A stretch of DNA of 64,000 nucleotides from Methylobacter sp. (GTDB lineage: Bacteria > Pseudomonadota > Gammaproteobacteria > Methylococcales > Methylomonadaceae), in NCBI RefSeq assembly GCF_023227905.1, contig NZ_JALOCF010000018.1, positions 1-64,000 on the forward strand, read 5' to 3'. Below are positions 16,197-24,314 of this stretch, piece by piece (positions within the stretch are counted from its first letter, which is position 1; every line of letters begins with the position of its first letter). Below the pieces are notes generated by a model. That model saw nothing but the letters and a program-made list of their open reading frames with translations. It did no database searches and had not been told where the DNA came from. A program made the translations under genes and the position numbers.

Positions 16197-17267
16197 ATGA
16201 AAAAAATAGCTCCCGCAATACCGGCCAAGCCAGCCAAACGTTTGGAATGTTTTGTTATCTCCAGGGATGGAGTGTATGCCGAAAACCTGTCTGGAACAGG
16301 TTCGGCGATCTCCAGGGATGGAGTGTATGCCGCAGGCCAGTCGGGAACTAGCTCGGAGACAAATTCAGAAAAGTTAATAAAAGAAGCCCAGGCCTTGCGT
16401 TTCCGTGTGTTTGCCAAGGAAATGGGCGCCAAGCTTAAAACCGAATCGGAAGGTCTGGATTACGATGAAGTTGACAGCTATTGCGATCACTTAATTGTGT
16501 ACGACAACGTCAATAAAAAAATAGTCGGCTATACGCGTCTGCTTAATCAAGATCAGGCGGAAAAATTAGGCCGGTTTTATTCTCAAAGCGAATTCCATTT
16601 GGACCAAGTATTAACATTGCCAGGCCGCTTTCTGGAAATAGGCCGAACTTGCGTTGATCCTGATTATCGCGGCAGTGCTGTTTTAACAACGCTTTGGTCT
16701 GCGCTGGTTCAGTACGCGCTTGAAGGACAGTTTAATTATTTAATCGGCTGCGCCAGCATTACTCCAGGCCCCAACGGCTTCGCCATTAATGAGGTTTATC
16801 GGAATATCGATATCAAAAACATCGCGCCCTCTTCTCTCCACGTCAGCCCGAGCATCAAAGTGCCCCACGAATTAAGATGCGAGCGGGACGAATCCGGCAT
16901 TCCACCGTTGCTGAAAGCTTATTTCCGTTTCGGCGCTATGGTCTGCGGCGAACCTTGCTGGGATAAAGACTTTAATTGCATGGATCTATTCATGTTACTG
17001 CCGCTCGACCAACTGCAAGCCCGCTACAGCAAACACTACATGAGGAATTATATCTCCAGGGATGGAGTGTATGCCGAAAACCTGTCTGGAACAGGTTCGG
17101 CGATCGCCAGGGATGGTGTGTATGCCGCAGGCCAGTCTGGAACTGGCGTGGCGATCTCCAGGGATGGCGTGTATGCCGCAGGCCAGTCTGGAATTGGTGC
17201 GGTAACCGACCGGGATGATGCGCATGCCGCAAGCATGCCGGAAGCAATGCACGGCGCAGGCTGGTAA
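16197..17267 (+). CDS. olsB: OlsB-type ornithine N-acyltransferase with flanking 17-aa repeats
   Basis: 356 aa. The catalytic core (about 58-283) is a GNAT-like OlsB domain: AQALRFRVFAKEMGA, DYDEVDSYCDHLIVYD, VGYTRLL, FLEIGRTCVDPDYRG, LIGCASI, and FNCMDLFMLLP near the end. OlsB transfers a 3-hydroxyacyl group from acyl-ACP to ornithine, the first step to ornithine lipid. The core is preceded by two and followed by three full plus one decayed copies of a 17-residue unit beginning ISRDGVYA, encoded by in-frame 51-bp DNA repeats. The stop overlaps the ATG of olsA (TAATG). ATG 16197 has only a weak RBS; no other start is clearly better. Confidence 0.85.
   Translation: MKKIAPAIPAKPAKRLECFVISRDGVYAENLSGTGSAISRDGVYAAGQSGTSSETNSEKLIKEAQALRFRVFAKEMGAKLKTESEGLDYDEVDSYCDHLIVYDNVNKKIVGYTRLLNQDQAEKLGRFYSQSEFHLDQVLTLPGRFLEIGRTCVDPDYRGSAVLTTLWSALVQYALEGQFNYLIGCASITPGPNGFAINEVYRNIDIKNIAPSSLHVSPSIKVPHELRCERDESGIPPLLKAYFRFGAMVCGEPCWDKDFNCMDLFMLLPLDQLQARYSKHYMRNYISRDGVYAENLSGTGSAIARDGVYAAGQSGTGVAISRDGVYAAGQSGIGAVTDRDDAHAASMPEAMHGAGW
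16257..16358 (+). repeat. Two 51-bp tandem repeats inside the 5' part of olsB
   Basis: Units 16257-16307 and 16308-16358. Each begins ATCTCCAGGGATGGAGTG and is in frame with olsB. Each contains a short hairpin around CTGGA or CGGGA. The second unit differs from the first mainly in its hairpin arms. Confidence 0.9.
17052..17255 (+). repeat. Three plus one decayed 51-bp tandem repeats inside the 3' part of olsB
   Basis: Units 17052-17102, 17103-17153 and 17154-17204, then a degenerate unit 17205-17255. The first is almost identical to the first 5' copy at 16257. All keep the olsB frame. No stop codon interrupts any unit. Confidence 0.9.
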
Positions 17268-18094
17268 TGAAATCGAAAATACGGCTGTACTATAAGCTTT
17301 TTCAGATCGTCATCCTGTTTATCAACGGGCTAATTATCGCTGCGGGTATTTTTCCCGCACTTAATTTTTTATATTCGGCTCGCGAAGCCAAAACCAGGCG
17401 AGATGCTCTCAAGACCCGCTGGCTACAATGGTTCAGCGCCATTGTTAACCTGCATATCATCAAGGAAGGCGAGCTACCGAAAAAACGCGCCATCCTGGTC
17501 GGCAATCACATCTCCTGGCTGGACATCATCGTTATCGGTCAATATTTACCCGCTTATTTTGTCGCCAAGAGCGATATCTCAAGCTGGCCGGTCATCGGCT
17601 ATCTGGCCAGACAGGGCGGCACCATTTTTATCCGTCGCGGCAATAAACAGCATATCAAGGAGACTGCCGAAAAAATGGTCTGGTCCCTAAAGCAGAATAG
17701 CAGCATCATCGCCTTCCCTGAAGGAACCACAACCAAGGGCGATGAGGTCCTGCATTTTCATGCATCCCTGTTTCAGCCTGCATTGCTGACCCGATCGCTT
17801 ATTCAACCTGTAGCTATTCAATACCACGGCGCAGCTCAAGAACTCGCGCCTTTTGTCGGCGACGATGCCTTTGTGCCGCATTTAATCAGGATGCTGGCCT
17901 TGGACAAGATCGAGGTGCGGCTTAACTTTCTTCCTGTGATTAACAGCTCAGGAAAAAACCGCCATTCCGTCAGCCTTGAAGCAAGAGACATGATAGAAAG
18001 AAAAATTTCCAAATGTTCACCGCAGATGCTTCGAACCCGCAGTATTTTGAAATTATCCCGCGGGGAATCGTATAACTCAAAAGCACAATCGTAG
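17267..18094 (+). CDS. olsA: OlsA-type 1-acyl-glycerol-3-phosphate/lyso-ornithine-lipid acyltransferase
   Basis: A 275-aa PlsC-superfamily acyltransferase. One N-terminal membrane helix (about 8-35) is followed by the catalytic NHISWLD motif (H81, D86), the GGTIFIRRG block, and FPEGTTTKGDEVLHF near residue 147. Paired with OlsB it would add the second, ester-linked acyl chain to lyso-ornithine lipid at the inner membrane. Its start overlaps the olsB stop, so translation is probably coupled. An ordinary PlsC role in phosphatidic acid synthesis cannot be excluded from sequence. Confidence 0.88.
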   Translation: MKSKIRLYYKLFQIVILFINGLIIAAGIFPALNFLYSAREAKTRRDALKTRWLQWFSAIVNLHIIKEGELPKKRAILVGNHISWLDIIVIGQYLPAYFVAKSDISSWPVIGYLARQGGTIFIRRGNKQHIKETAEKMVWSLKQNSSIIAFPEGTTTKGDEVLHFHASLFQPALLTRSLIQPVAIQYHGAAQELAPFVGDDAFVPHLIRMLALDKIEVRLNFLPVINSSGKNRHSVSLEARDMIERKISKCSPQMLRTRSILKLSRGESYNSKAQS

Positions 18095-18165
18095 CGACAT
18101 GCCATGTATCCTGCCGAGTCTGTTATAGGCTTGCAACAGTATTAACGTTAACCACAAGGTGCGAC

Positions 18166-18678
18166 ATGAAAATTCTAAGTCTAATGAAAATTGCTGATAT
18201 TTTTACTGTTGGCAATCTGTGCTGCGGCATCGTTTCGATTTTGCTGGCGATTGACGGCCTTTTTGATTTGAGCGCGTTGCTGTTGTTTTTGGCCGTGGTG
18301 TTTGATGTGCTTGACGGAAAAATAGCGGGGCTGCTGCATCAAAAGAATCTTTTCGGTAAACAAATCGATTCCATGTCCGACCTGGTCTCTTTTGGCGTTG
18401 CTCCTGCCTTGTTGTTTTATTCATTAAGCTCTCCCGGTGTTTTAGGCATCGCCGTCGCGTTGTTTTTTGTCGCCTGCGGCATGCTTCGGCTGGCCCGTTA
18501 CAATATTTCCGAAGGAGCCGGTTTTGAAGGCGTGCCTATTACCGTGAACGGCGTGCTATTTCCGGCGCTTTTTCTGCTCTTTGGCAGCTTCCCGCAAAGC
18601 CTGAATTATTGGCCGATAGTTTTTTTAATTCAGGGCTTGCTTATGATTTCAACTTTTAAAGTATCGCGGATATTCTGA
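18166..18678 (+). CDS. pssA: CDP-alcohol phosphatidyltransferase, PssA-like
   Basis: A 170-aa integral membrane protein with about five or six helices. The CDP-alcohol phosphotransferase motif is at residues 47-72: D47, D50-G51, A54, G64, D68, D72. The usual AR dipeptide is AG here (A54 G55). Length and the opening IADIFTVGNLCCGI match the short PssA type, which makes phosphatidylserine from CDP-diacylglycerol and serine. AAGGTG precedes ATG 18166. It lies 71 bp after olsA and may share its transcript, giving a membrane-lipid gene group. Confidence 0.85.
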   Translation: MKILSLMKIADIFTVGNLCCGIVSILLAIDGLFDLSALLLFLAVVFDVLDGKIAGLLHQKNLFGKQIDSMSDLVSFGVAPALLFYSLSSPGVLGIAVALFFVACGMLRLARYNISEGAGFEGVPITVNGVLFPALFLLFGSFPQSLNYWPIVFLIQGLLMISTFKVSRIF

Positions 18679-18795
18679 TCCATTTCTGAACCTCCTACAG
18701 CGAATAAAACCAGTATAAAAAATTGCTATTGCGGCCTGTTTCCCGGGTATAAGGATGTAGTGATTTTCATGGACAAAAACGGCTGATTATTTTTT

Positions 18796-19812
18796 ATGAC
18801 CCCTATTAAATTCCCTGAACTCGAACAACTTGAACGCATTATTGAGCAATTAGGCGACCGGGCACAGACTGAAGTGGTTGAACGGATTCAATACCAAAAC
18901 CATGAGTTCCCCATTCATTGCATTACGCTGGGCTCAACTCGGCCCGATGTCCCTGTACTGGCCTTTTTCGGCGGCGTGCATGGCTTGGAGAAGATAGGTT
19001 CCGAAGTGGTCCTGTCTTATATGGAGACCATCAGCCAGTTGCTGGACTGGGATCAGGAATTTCTGGCCCGGCTTGAAAAATCCCGGCTGGTTTTTGTGCC
19101 CATCGTTAACCCGGTCGGCGTTTATCTGGGCACGCGCTGCAATGGCAACGGCGTCGATTTAATGCGCAACTCGCCCGTCGAAGGCGTGGGCGCCACCCGC
19201 ATTTTCAGCGGTCACCGCATCACGCCCCGCCTGCCCTGGTATCGCGGCGATGCAGCCAACATGGAAAAAGAAGCGCAAGCCTTGTGCCGCGTTGTCGACC
19301 AACACCTGTTCAACTCGTCTTTGTCTATCGCGCTGGATTTGCACTCAGGATTCGGCATTCAGGATCGGTTATGGTTTCCGTATGCTTCACGACTTACTCC
19401 GTTTGCTTTTATTGCCGAAACGCTGGCCCTAAAAGAACTGTTCGACCGCTGCTATCAACATCATATCTACCGGATCGAACCGACCTGCCTGGAATATGTG
19501 ATTAACGGCGACCTGTGGGATTACCTGTTCGATGACTTTGTGCAACGGTTTGAAGCCGAACGCGTCTTTCTGCCGCTGACGCTGGAAATGGGTTCATGGC
19601 TTTGGCTGCGCAAGAGCCCGATGCATCTATTCTCCCGGCATGGCTTGTTTCATCCGTTGCTGCCGCACCGCCAGCAGCGGATTTTCCGGAGGCATTTCAT
19701 GCTGTTCGATTTTCTGCACCGGAGTCTTTTGTATCCCCAGCAATGGACGCAACTTAAGCCAAAACAAAAGGCGGCTTATGAAAAAAAAGCCTTAGGTCTT
19801 TGGTATGAATAA
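18796..19812 (+). CDS. M14 zinc carboxypeptidase / aspartoacylase-like hydrolase
   Basis: A 338-aa cytosolic M14-superfamily metallohydrolase. Zinc ligands H62 and E65 lie in FFGGVHGLEKIGSE, and a third candidate His in LDLHSGFG; a candidate catalytic Glu is in LTLEMGSW. NPVGVYLGTRCNGNGVDLMRN is the typical substrate-loop region. Relatives include succinylglutamate desuccinylases and peptidoglycan amidases; the substrate cannot be assigned. No signal peptide is visible. Its last 8 bp overlap the start of the alpha/beta hydrolase gene, so they form an operon. Confidence 0.85.
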   Translation: MTPIKFPELEQLERIIEQLGDRAQTEVVERIQYQNHEFPIHCITLGSTRPDVPVLAFFGGVHGLEKIGSEVVLSYMETISQLLDWDQEFLARLEKSRLVFVPIVNPVGVYLGTRCNGNGVDLMRNSPVEGVGATRIFSGHRITPRLPWYRGDAANMEKEAQALCRVVDQHLFNSSLSIALDLHSGFGIQDRLWFPYASRLTPFAFIAETLALKELFDRCYQHHIYRIEPTCLEYVINGDLWDYLFDDFVQRFEAERVFLPLTLEMGSWLWLRKSPMHLFSRHGLFHPLLPHRQQRIFRRHFMLFDFLHRSLLYPQQWTQLKPKQKAAYEKKALGLWYE

Positions 19813-20611
19813 AGCGCTGGGACAAAACTGGATTCTGCTTAGAGGCTTGGCGCGCGAGTCGGGACATTGGGGAGATTTTATTCCGCTCTTGCAATCGGCA
19901 TTTCCGCAGGCTCGGATAACGATGCTGGATTTGCCCGGCACCGGCTGTTTTTATCAGCAGACCAGCCCAAGTTCGATCAAGACTATCACCGACAGCATAC
20001 GCCGTCATGCTCTTAATAATGGACTTTTACAACAACCGGTAACGATTCTGGCGCTCTCGCTGGGGGCGATGGTCGCTTGGGAATGGATGCGCCGCTATCC
20101 CGAAGATATTTGCGGCGCAGTCCTGATGAATACCAGCTTTGCCGATGTGAGTCCTTTTTACCAACGGCTGCGCTGGCAAAGTTATAGGAGCTTTATTGCC
20201 TTGGCGATGACGCGCAACCTGCATAAACGGGAATCGGGGATTTTGCAGCTGACCAGCAACCGCCGCACTCAGCGTAAGCAACTAACCAATGCTTGGGAAA
20301 AGATACAAACCGAACGCCCAATCAACCTTAAAAACAGCGTCCGCCAGATGATAGCGGCTGCAAGCTATCGGCCCGGCGACATAAAACCCAGGCAGCCGGT
20401 TTTATTATTAAACGGATTGGGCGACCGCTTGGTAGCGCCAGCCTGCTCGGAATCGATACACAAAAAATGGCAATTGGAACTTCGCCGCCATCTCTGGGCG
20501 GGCCACGACCTGACCTTGGATGACGGCGCCTGGGTGGTGTCGCAGCTGAAAGATTGGTTGGATCAAAAGTCTTTTACTCACCACGAACGACTACATGGAT
20601 GCAGGAGGTAG
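19805..20611 (+). CDS. Alpha/beta hydrolase
   Basis: 268 aa. The oxyanion strand WILLRGLARESGHW is at residues 9-22 and DLPGTG near 42. The nucleophile elbow ALSLG has S85 in place of a strict GxSxG, with a late Asp (LLNGLGDRLV) and His (WAGHDLTLDD) completing a triad. It resembles BioH/esterase-like proteins. The C-terminal 13 residues (SFTHHERLHGCRR) run into the palindromic repeat at 20601-20717, so the native C-terminus may have been altered. It overlaps the upstream M14 gene by 8 bp. Confidence 0.85.
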   Translation: MNKALGQNWILLRGLARESGHWGDFIPLLQSAFPQARITMLDLPGTGCFYQQTSPSSIKTITDSIRRHALNNGLLQQPVTILALSLGAMVAWEWMRRYPEDICGAVLMNTSFADVSPFYQRLRWQSYRSFIALAMTRNLHKRESGILQLTSNRRTQRKQLTNAWEKIQTERPINLKNSVRQMIAAASYRPGDIKPRQPVLLLNGLGDRLVAPACSESIHKKWQLELRRHLWAGHDLTLDDGAWVVSQLKDWLDQKSFTHHERLHGCRR

Positions 20612-20717
20612 GCAGAAAACCGCTCCTGCGTTTTCTGCATTCGCCACATCCCTGTGGTTTAGCAATGCAGGAGCAATTGCCGAGACACGAAGAAATAAGC
20701 TTCGTGATCTTCGTGTC
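20601..20717. repeat. Palindromic repeat cluster
   Basis: Contains GCAGAAAAC (20612-20620) with GTTTTCTGC (20630-20638), three alternating GCAGGAG/CTCCTGC motifs, and GACACGAAG (20684-20692) with CTTCGTGTC (20709-20717). It resembles dispersed REP-like sequence and overlaps the end of the hydrolase gene. Confidence 0.6.
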
Positions 20718-20849
20718 GCCTAGAGGCGCCTACTTTTGGCTTCGTGGTGATAGTCTTTTAAATTCATGTAATTGTCATCAAACAGTTAACTTCCTGTAAT
20801 AATCCAAGCGTATTTTAGCCTTCATCGTAACTTGTTGGAGGCGGGTACC

Positions 20850-21647
20850 ATGGCATTGAAATATCGTTCAATCTGGATTTCAGACACTCATCTTGGCACT
20901 AAAGGCTGCAAGGCCGAACAGCTCAGGGATTTTCTCGACAGCGTTGAGTGCGACTATTTATACCTGGTCGGCGATATTATCGATTTATGGAAATTCAGGT
21001 CCGGCTTTTACTGGCCTGCCCTGCACAGCGACATCGTGCAACGGGTCATCGACAAGGCTAAAAAAGGCACCCGCGTCATTTATATACCCGGCAATCATGA
21101 CGCACAATTTCGAAAACATGCCGACATGCATTTTAACGGCATCGATATACAACTGAATGCCGTCCATACCACCCAGGACGGCCGCAAGTTCCTGGTGCTG
21201 CACGGCGACGAATTCGACAGCATCGTCTGTCACAACAAAAACCTGGCTTACATCGGCGGCGAAGCTTATGAAGCCTTGTTGTACGTCAATCGCTGGCTGA
21301 ATATCCTGCGCTCAAAAATGGGCTACAAATACTGGTCCATCTCTGCGTTTTTAAAACACAAGGTCAAAAACATCATCAGCTTCATGGATAACTATCAGCA
21401 CATCCTGAGCCTGGAAGCGCAAAAACGGCAGGTGGACGGCGTTATTTGCGGGCATATCCATCATGCCGACATTGCCGACATGGAATTCGGCAAAACCTAC
21501 TGCAATTGCGGCGACTGGGTCGAAAGCTGCACTGCCTTGGTTGAAGATGGAACAGGACAGCTTTCCATAGTCCGCTGGCTGGAAGAAAGTCACCAATTGC
21601 TGGATCGGCAGCTTGAGCCGCAACCAGGCTATGCAGAGGCGGCTTGA
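20850..21647 (+). CDS. Calcineurin-like phosphoesterase, LpxH-related
   Basis: 265 aa with the full metallophosphatase motif set: ISDTHLG, VGDIIDLWK, IPGNHDAQ, LHGDEFD, and CGHIHHADI. It resembles UDP-2,3-diacylglucosamine diphosphatases, and many homologues carry that name, but enough differs that I would not claim it as the lipid A LpxH. GGAGG lies 7 bp before ATG 20850, so the longer frame from TTG 20832 is rejected. It is followed by a PAP2 phosphatase and a glycosyltransferase on the same strand, which suggests a lipid or glycolipid pathway. Confidence 0.85.
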   Translation: MALKYRSIWISDTHLGTKGCKAEQLRDFLDSVECDYLYLVGDIIDLWKFRSGFYWPALHSDIVQRVIDKAKKGTRVIYIPGNHDAQFRKHADMHFNGIDIQLNAVHTTQDGRKFLVLHGDEFDSIVCHNKNLAYIGGEAYEALLYVNRWLNILRSKMGYKYWSISAFLKHKVKNIISFMDNYQHILSLEAQKRQVDGVICGHIHHADIADMEFGKTYCNCGDWVESCTALVEDGTGQLSIVRWLEESHQLLDRQLEPQPGYAEAA

Positions 21648-21815
21648 CCTCATTTGTCACGAAAACTTAAACAAACGTTCATTTCCTTGTCACAAAAGAG
21701 CTTTAGTCTTTGCCCCGTAGGCTAGGGATAAAGAGTAAATGGAAAATCCTAGATTTTCACCTCTGTAAACGGTCTTTATCGGCTTTTGCAGGGCTTCTTC
21801 CAAGAGGATAAAGAA

Positions 21816-22337
21816 ATGAAACTGCTCTATTCCATCCATAAATACGACGTAAGCCTGTTCACCTGGCTGATCAATGCCCGGATGCACGCCACTTTGACCA
21901 AATCGGCTCGCCATATCTCAAAAACCGGCGATGGCCCGTTGTATGGGTTTATCGGAAGCTTGTTATATTGGAGTGAAGGCTTAAGCCCATTCCTGCAAGC
22001 GATCCTGTTGGCCTTTGTCATCGAAAGGCCGCTCTATTTTGTACTGAAAAACAGTCTGAGGCGTAACCGGCCGCAAGCAACTCTGCAAAACTTCCGCAGC
22101 ATCATTACCCCTTCGGATCAATTCAGTTTTCCATCCGGCCATACCTCCGCCGCTTTCATGATGGCGACGTTGCTTGGCTTTTATTGCATGCCTTTAATGA
22201 TCCCGCTTTATTGCTGGGCGGCATTGGTCGGTTTCTCCCGAGTGGTTCTGGGTGTGCATTTTCCGACCGATACCTTGGTTGACGCTATTTTGGGAATCGG
22301 TACAGCACTATTTAGTTTGGGGCACTTCATCATATGA
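21816..22337 (+). CDS. PAP2-superfamily membrane phosphatase
   Basis: A 173-aa integral membrane protein with the three PAP2 motifs: KNSLRRNRP, PSGHTSAAF, and SRVVLGVHFPTD. It should dephosphorylate a lipid phosphate (undecaprenyl pyrophosphate or phosphatidate type) at the outer face of the inner membrane. AGAGGA precedes ATG 21816, which rules out the TTG extension to 21786. The stop overlaps the glycosyltransferase start (ATGA), so the two are translationally coupled. Confidence 0.88.
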   Translation: MKLLYSIHKYDVSLFTWLINARMHATLTKSARHISKTGDGPLYGFIGSLLYWSEGLSPFLQAILLAFVIERPLYFVLKNSLRRNRPQATLQNFRSIITPSDQFSFPSGHTSAAFMMATLLGFYCMPLMIPLYCWAALVGFSRVVLGVHFPTDTLVDAILGIGTALFSLGHFII

Positions 22338-23374
22338 GAATTTTTTACGGGGTACAGGGCACCGGAAACGGCCACATCACGCGCGCACGGCTAATGGCAA
22401 AAGAGCTTTACGCCGCCGGGATTGACGTGACCTTTCAATTTTCCGGCCGCTCTGCGGATAAGTATTTCGACATGGAAGTCTTCAACGGCTATCAGTTACG
22501 CACCGGCCTAACCTTTCATACCGAGAAAGGACAAGTCAGTTACCTTAAAACGGCGCTTGACGCCAAACCCATCACCTTCATCAAGGATATAAAATCCTTG
22601 GATTTGAGCGGCTATGACCTCGTGATCAGCGATTTTGAGCCGGTCACCGCCTGGGCAGCAAAAAGCCAAAAAAAGCCGGTTTTGGGCATCGGACACCAAT
22701 ATGCCTTTAATCATAAAATCCCCAGAGAGGGATCGGACCCTATCGCCGACCGGGTTATAAAATATTTTGCCCCTGTCGATAATGGGGTCGGTTTGCACTG
22801 GCACCATTTCGGACAGCCTATTTTGCCGCCGATTATCGATACGCCGGAAACGCCCCAAACTATCATCAAAAACAAGATCATTGTGTATCTGCCTTTTGAA
22901 GACCAGCATGAAGTGGTCCGGCTTTTGTCACAGTTTGAAAATTTCCAGTTTCATGTTTATGCGCCGGAACCGGTTCCATCAGAATTCGAGCATATCGTCT
23001 GCAATTCGTTGTCGCGTGACGGTTTTCTGAAAGATTTATACGACTGTGCAGGCATTATCAGCAATGCCGGGTTCGAACTGGCCAGCGAAGCGCTGCAACT
23101 GGGCAAAAAAATCCTGGCTAAACCGTTGCATGCGCAAATGGAGCAAATCTCCAATGCCGCTGCATTACAGCAGTTAGGCTACGGGCATGTTATGCAGAGT
23201 ATGGATACAGCCGTTATTGATCATTGGCTGCATGACGACCATGCCATCCATATCACCTACCCCAATATCGCTAAAGTGCTGGTGCAATGGATACAGGACG
23301 GGATGCCGAAAATGGACACGGATTTTATAGAATCCGTCTGGAATACCGTGGAAGTGTTACGCGTTAAGCAGTAG
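22334..23374 (+). CDS. MJ1255/VC2487-family glycosyltransferase
   Basis: A 346-aa GT-B enzyme related to GT28. Its start FYGVQGTGNGHITRARLMAKEL is the family signature, SDFEPVTAWAAK lies near 104, and the nucleotide-sugar region SNAGFELASEALQLGKKIL lies near 248. The donor and acceptor are unknown. It is the last gene of the phosphoesterase-PAP2-glycosyltransferase group, which points to a membrane glycolipid acceptor. ATG 22334 overlaps the PAP2 stop by four bases. Confidence 0.85.
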   Translation: MRIFYGVQGTGNGHITRARLMAKELYAAGIDVTFQFSGRSADKYFDMEVFNGYQLRTGLTFHTEKGQVSYLKTALDAKPITFIKDIKSLDLSGYDLVISDFEPVTAWAAKSQKKPVLGIGHQYAFNHKIPREGSDPIADRVIKYFAPVDNGVGLHWHHFGQPILPPIIDTPETPQTIIKNKIIVYLPFEDQHEVVRLLSQFENFQFHVYAPEPVPSEFEHIVCNSLSRDGFLKDLYDCAGIISNAGFELASEALQLGKKILAKPLHAQMEQISNAAALQQLGYGHVMQSMDTAVIDHWLHDDHAIHITYPNIAKVLVQWIQDGMPKMDTDFIESVWNTVEVLRVKQ

Positions 23375-23453
23375 CTCAATCTTTATAACCGACTATAAAG
23401 GTTGCCATACGCGCAAACCGGACTAAGCCCTTTGTCTTTTGTCCGGCAAAACA

Positions 23454-24140
23454 CTAGCACTTCAAATATGGCGCGATAATTTTTTCATCCAGCACCACAA
23501 TCGCTTCTTCGCAACTGATTATATTCTCCTTGTTGTTAAGAATATAATCGGCCAGCCGCTCAATCGCCTTCCAGTGAGCAGGCGAGCTTATAAATTGAAA
23601 GGCCTTATTAAACAGCTCAGCCATTTTTTCTTCGTGCCGGTTTCCAGCCGCGATAAAACTGTCCAGATATTCATAAACCTTTTCAAGATCGGATGTGCCG
23701 CCATAATGGCGCAAGGCATCAATGTTAACCAGCCGGGCACTGAACTGTTCATTATCGCGTAAAGCGACGTACTTTGCTTCCGCCAGAGGCCCGATCATCA
23801 GATTGATCATATCCGCTTCAAAAGCGGTCCGATACGCGTCTTGATCAGCATCTGAGAAATAATGGGCGCTTTCAATTAACGCAACCGGCAGGCTATGAAT
23901 CAAGCGGCCACCTTCCACGGCGGCGGCAAAATGGTCACAAGCCAAGCGGGTGCCCTGAGTGTTGCCTTGCTGTTGATCGACTGCCTTAATAGTGATGTGA
24001 AAGTAAACGGGCGGCAATTGTTTCTGTTTATTGTAAAGATAAATGGCGGTAGCGTGACCCGCCTCGTGGTAGGCGATTTGCCTGAGCAAATCTTGATCAT
24101 CAATAGTGCAGGATACATCAGTTTGGTAATTCCGTTTCAT
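23454..24140 (-). CDS. Stand-alone M41 (FtsH-protease-like) HEAGH protein
   Basis: A 228-aa cytosolic protein of unknown function. The zincin motif HEAGH at residues 25-29, preceded by a short helix (LLRQIAYHEAGHATAIYLY), resembles the M41 peptidase domain of FtsH. A later MINLMIGPLAEAKYVAL block resembles the FtsH region that supplies the third ligand, but its conserved Asp is not obvious. There is no AAA+ domain or membrane anchor. AGGTG precedes ATG 24140. A terminator-like hairpin lies just upstream on the same strand. Confidence 0.75.
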   Translation of the reverse strand: MKRNYQTDVSCTIDDQDLLRQIAYHEAGHATAIYLYNKQKQLPPVYFHITIKAVDQQQGNTQGTRLACDHFAAAVEGGRLIHSLPVALIESAHYFSDADQDAYRTAFEADMINLMIGPLAEAKYVALRDNEQFSARLVNIDALRHYGGTSDLEKVYEYLDSFIAAGNRHEEKMAELFNKAFQFISSPAHWKAIERLADYILNNKENIISCEEAIVVLDEKIIAPYLKC

Positions 24141-24157
24141 GATTCCACCTGTAAGTT

Positions 24158-24187
24158 AAAAAAATGCGGCCAGAGCTGCCGGCCGCA
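24158..24187 (-). terminator. Terminator or attenuator upstream of the HEAGH gene
   Basis: On the minus strand TGCGGCC/GGCCGCA (24187-24181 with 24171-24165, 9-nt loop) is followed directly by seven T (24164-24158), and the start of the HEAGH gene follows 17 bp later. Together with the stem at 24214-24234 it may form an attenuator, or it may end an upstream minus-strand transcript. Confidence 0.55.
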
Positions 24188-24282
24188 CAAAGAGGAAGGA
24201 TAACTAAACTCTAATTCCCTTTATCCAAGGGAATGATCTCAAGAGTTGCAATTAGTCTAATAAATGAAATCTGCCTTGAAAA

Positions 24283-24314
24283 TGCGTCTTATTGTCGCGC
24301 GACAATAAGACGCA
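24283..24314. repeat. 32-bp perfect palindrome
   Basis: TGCGTCTTATTGTCGC is followed immediately by its exact reverse complement. Minus-strand transcription would give a long stem followed by TTTTC, so it could be a terminator; equally it could be a dyad operator or a small palindromic repeat. Confidence 0.8.

Noticed and set aside
16257..17255. 51-bp repeats as a CRISPR array
   Set aside because: Units are head-to-tail with no spacers and are in frame with olsB.
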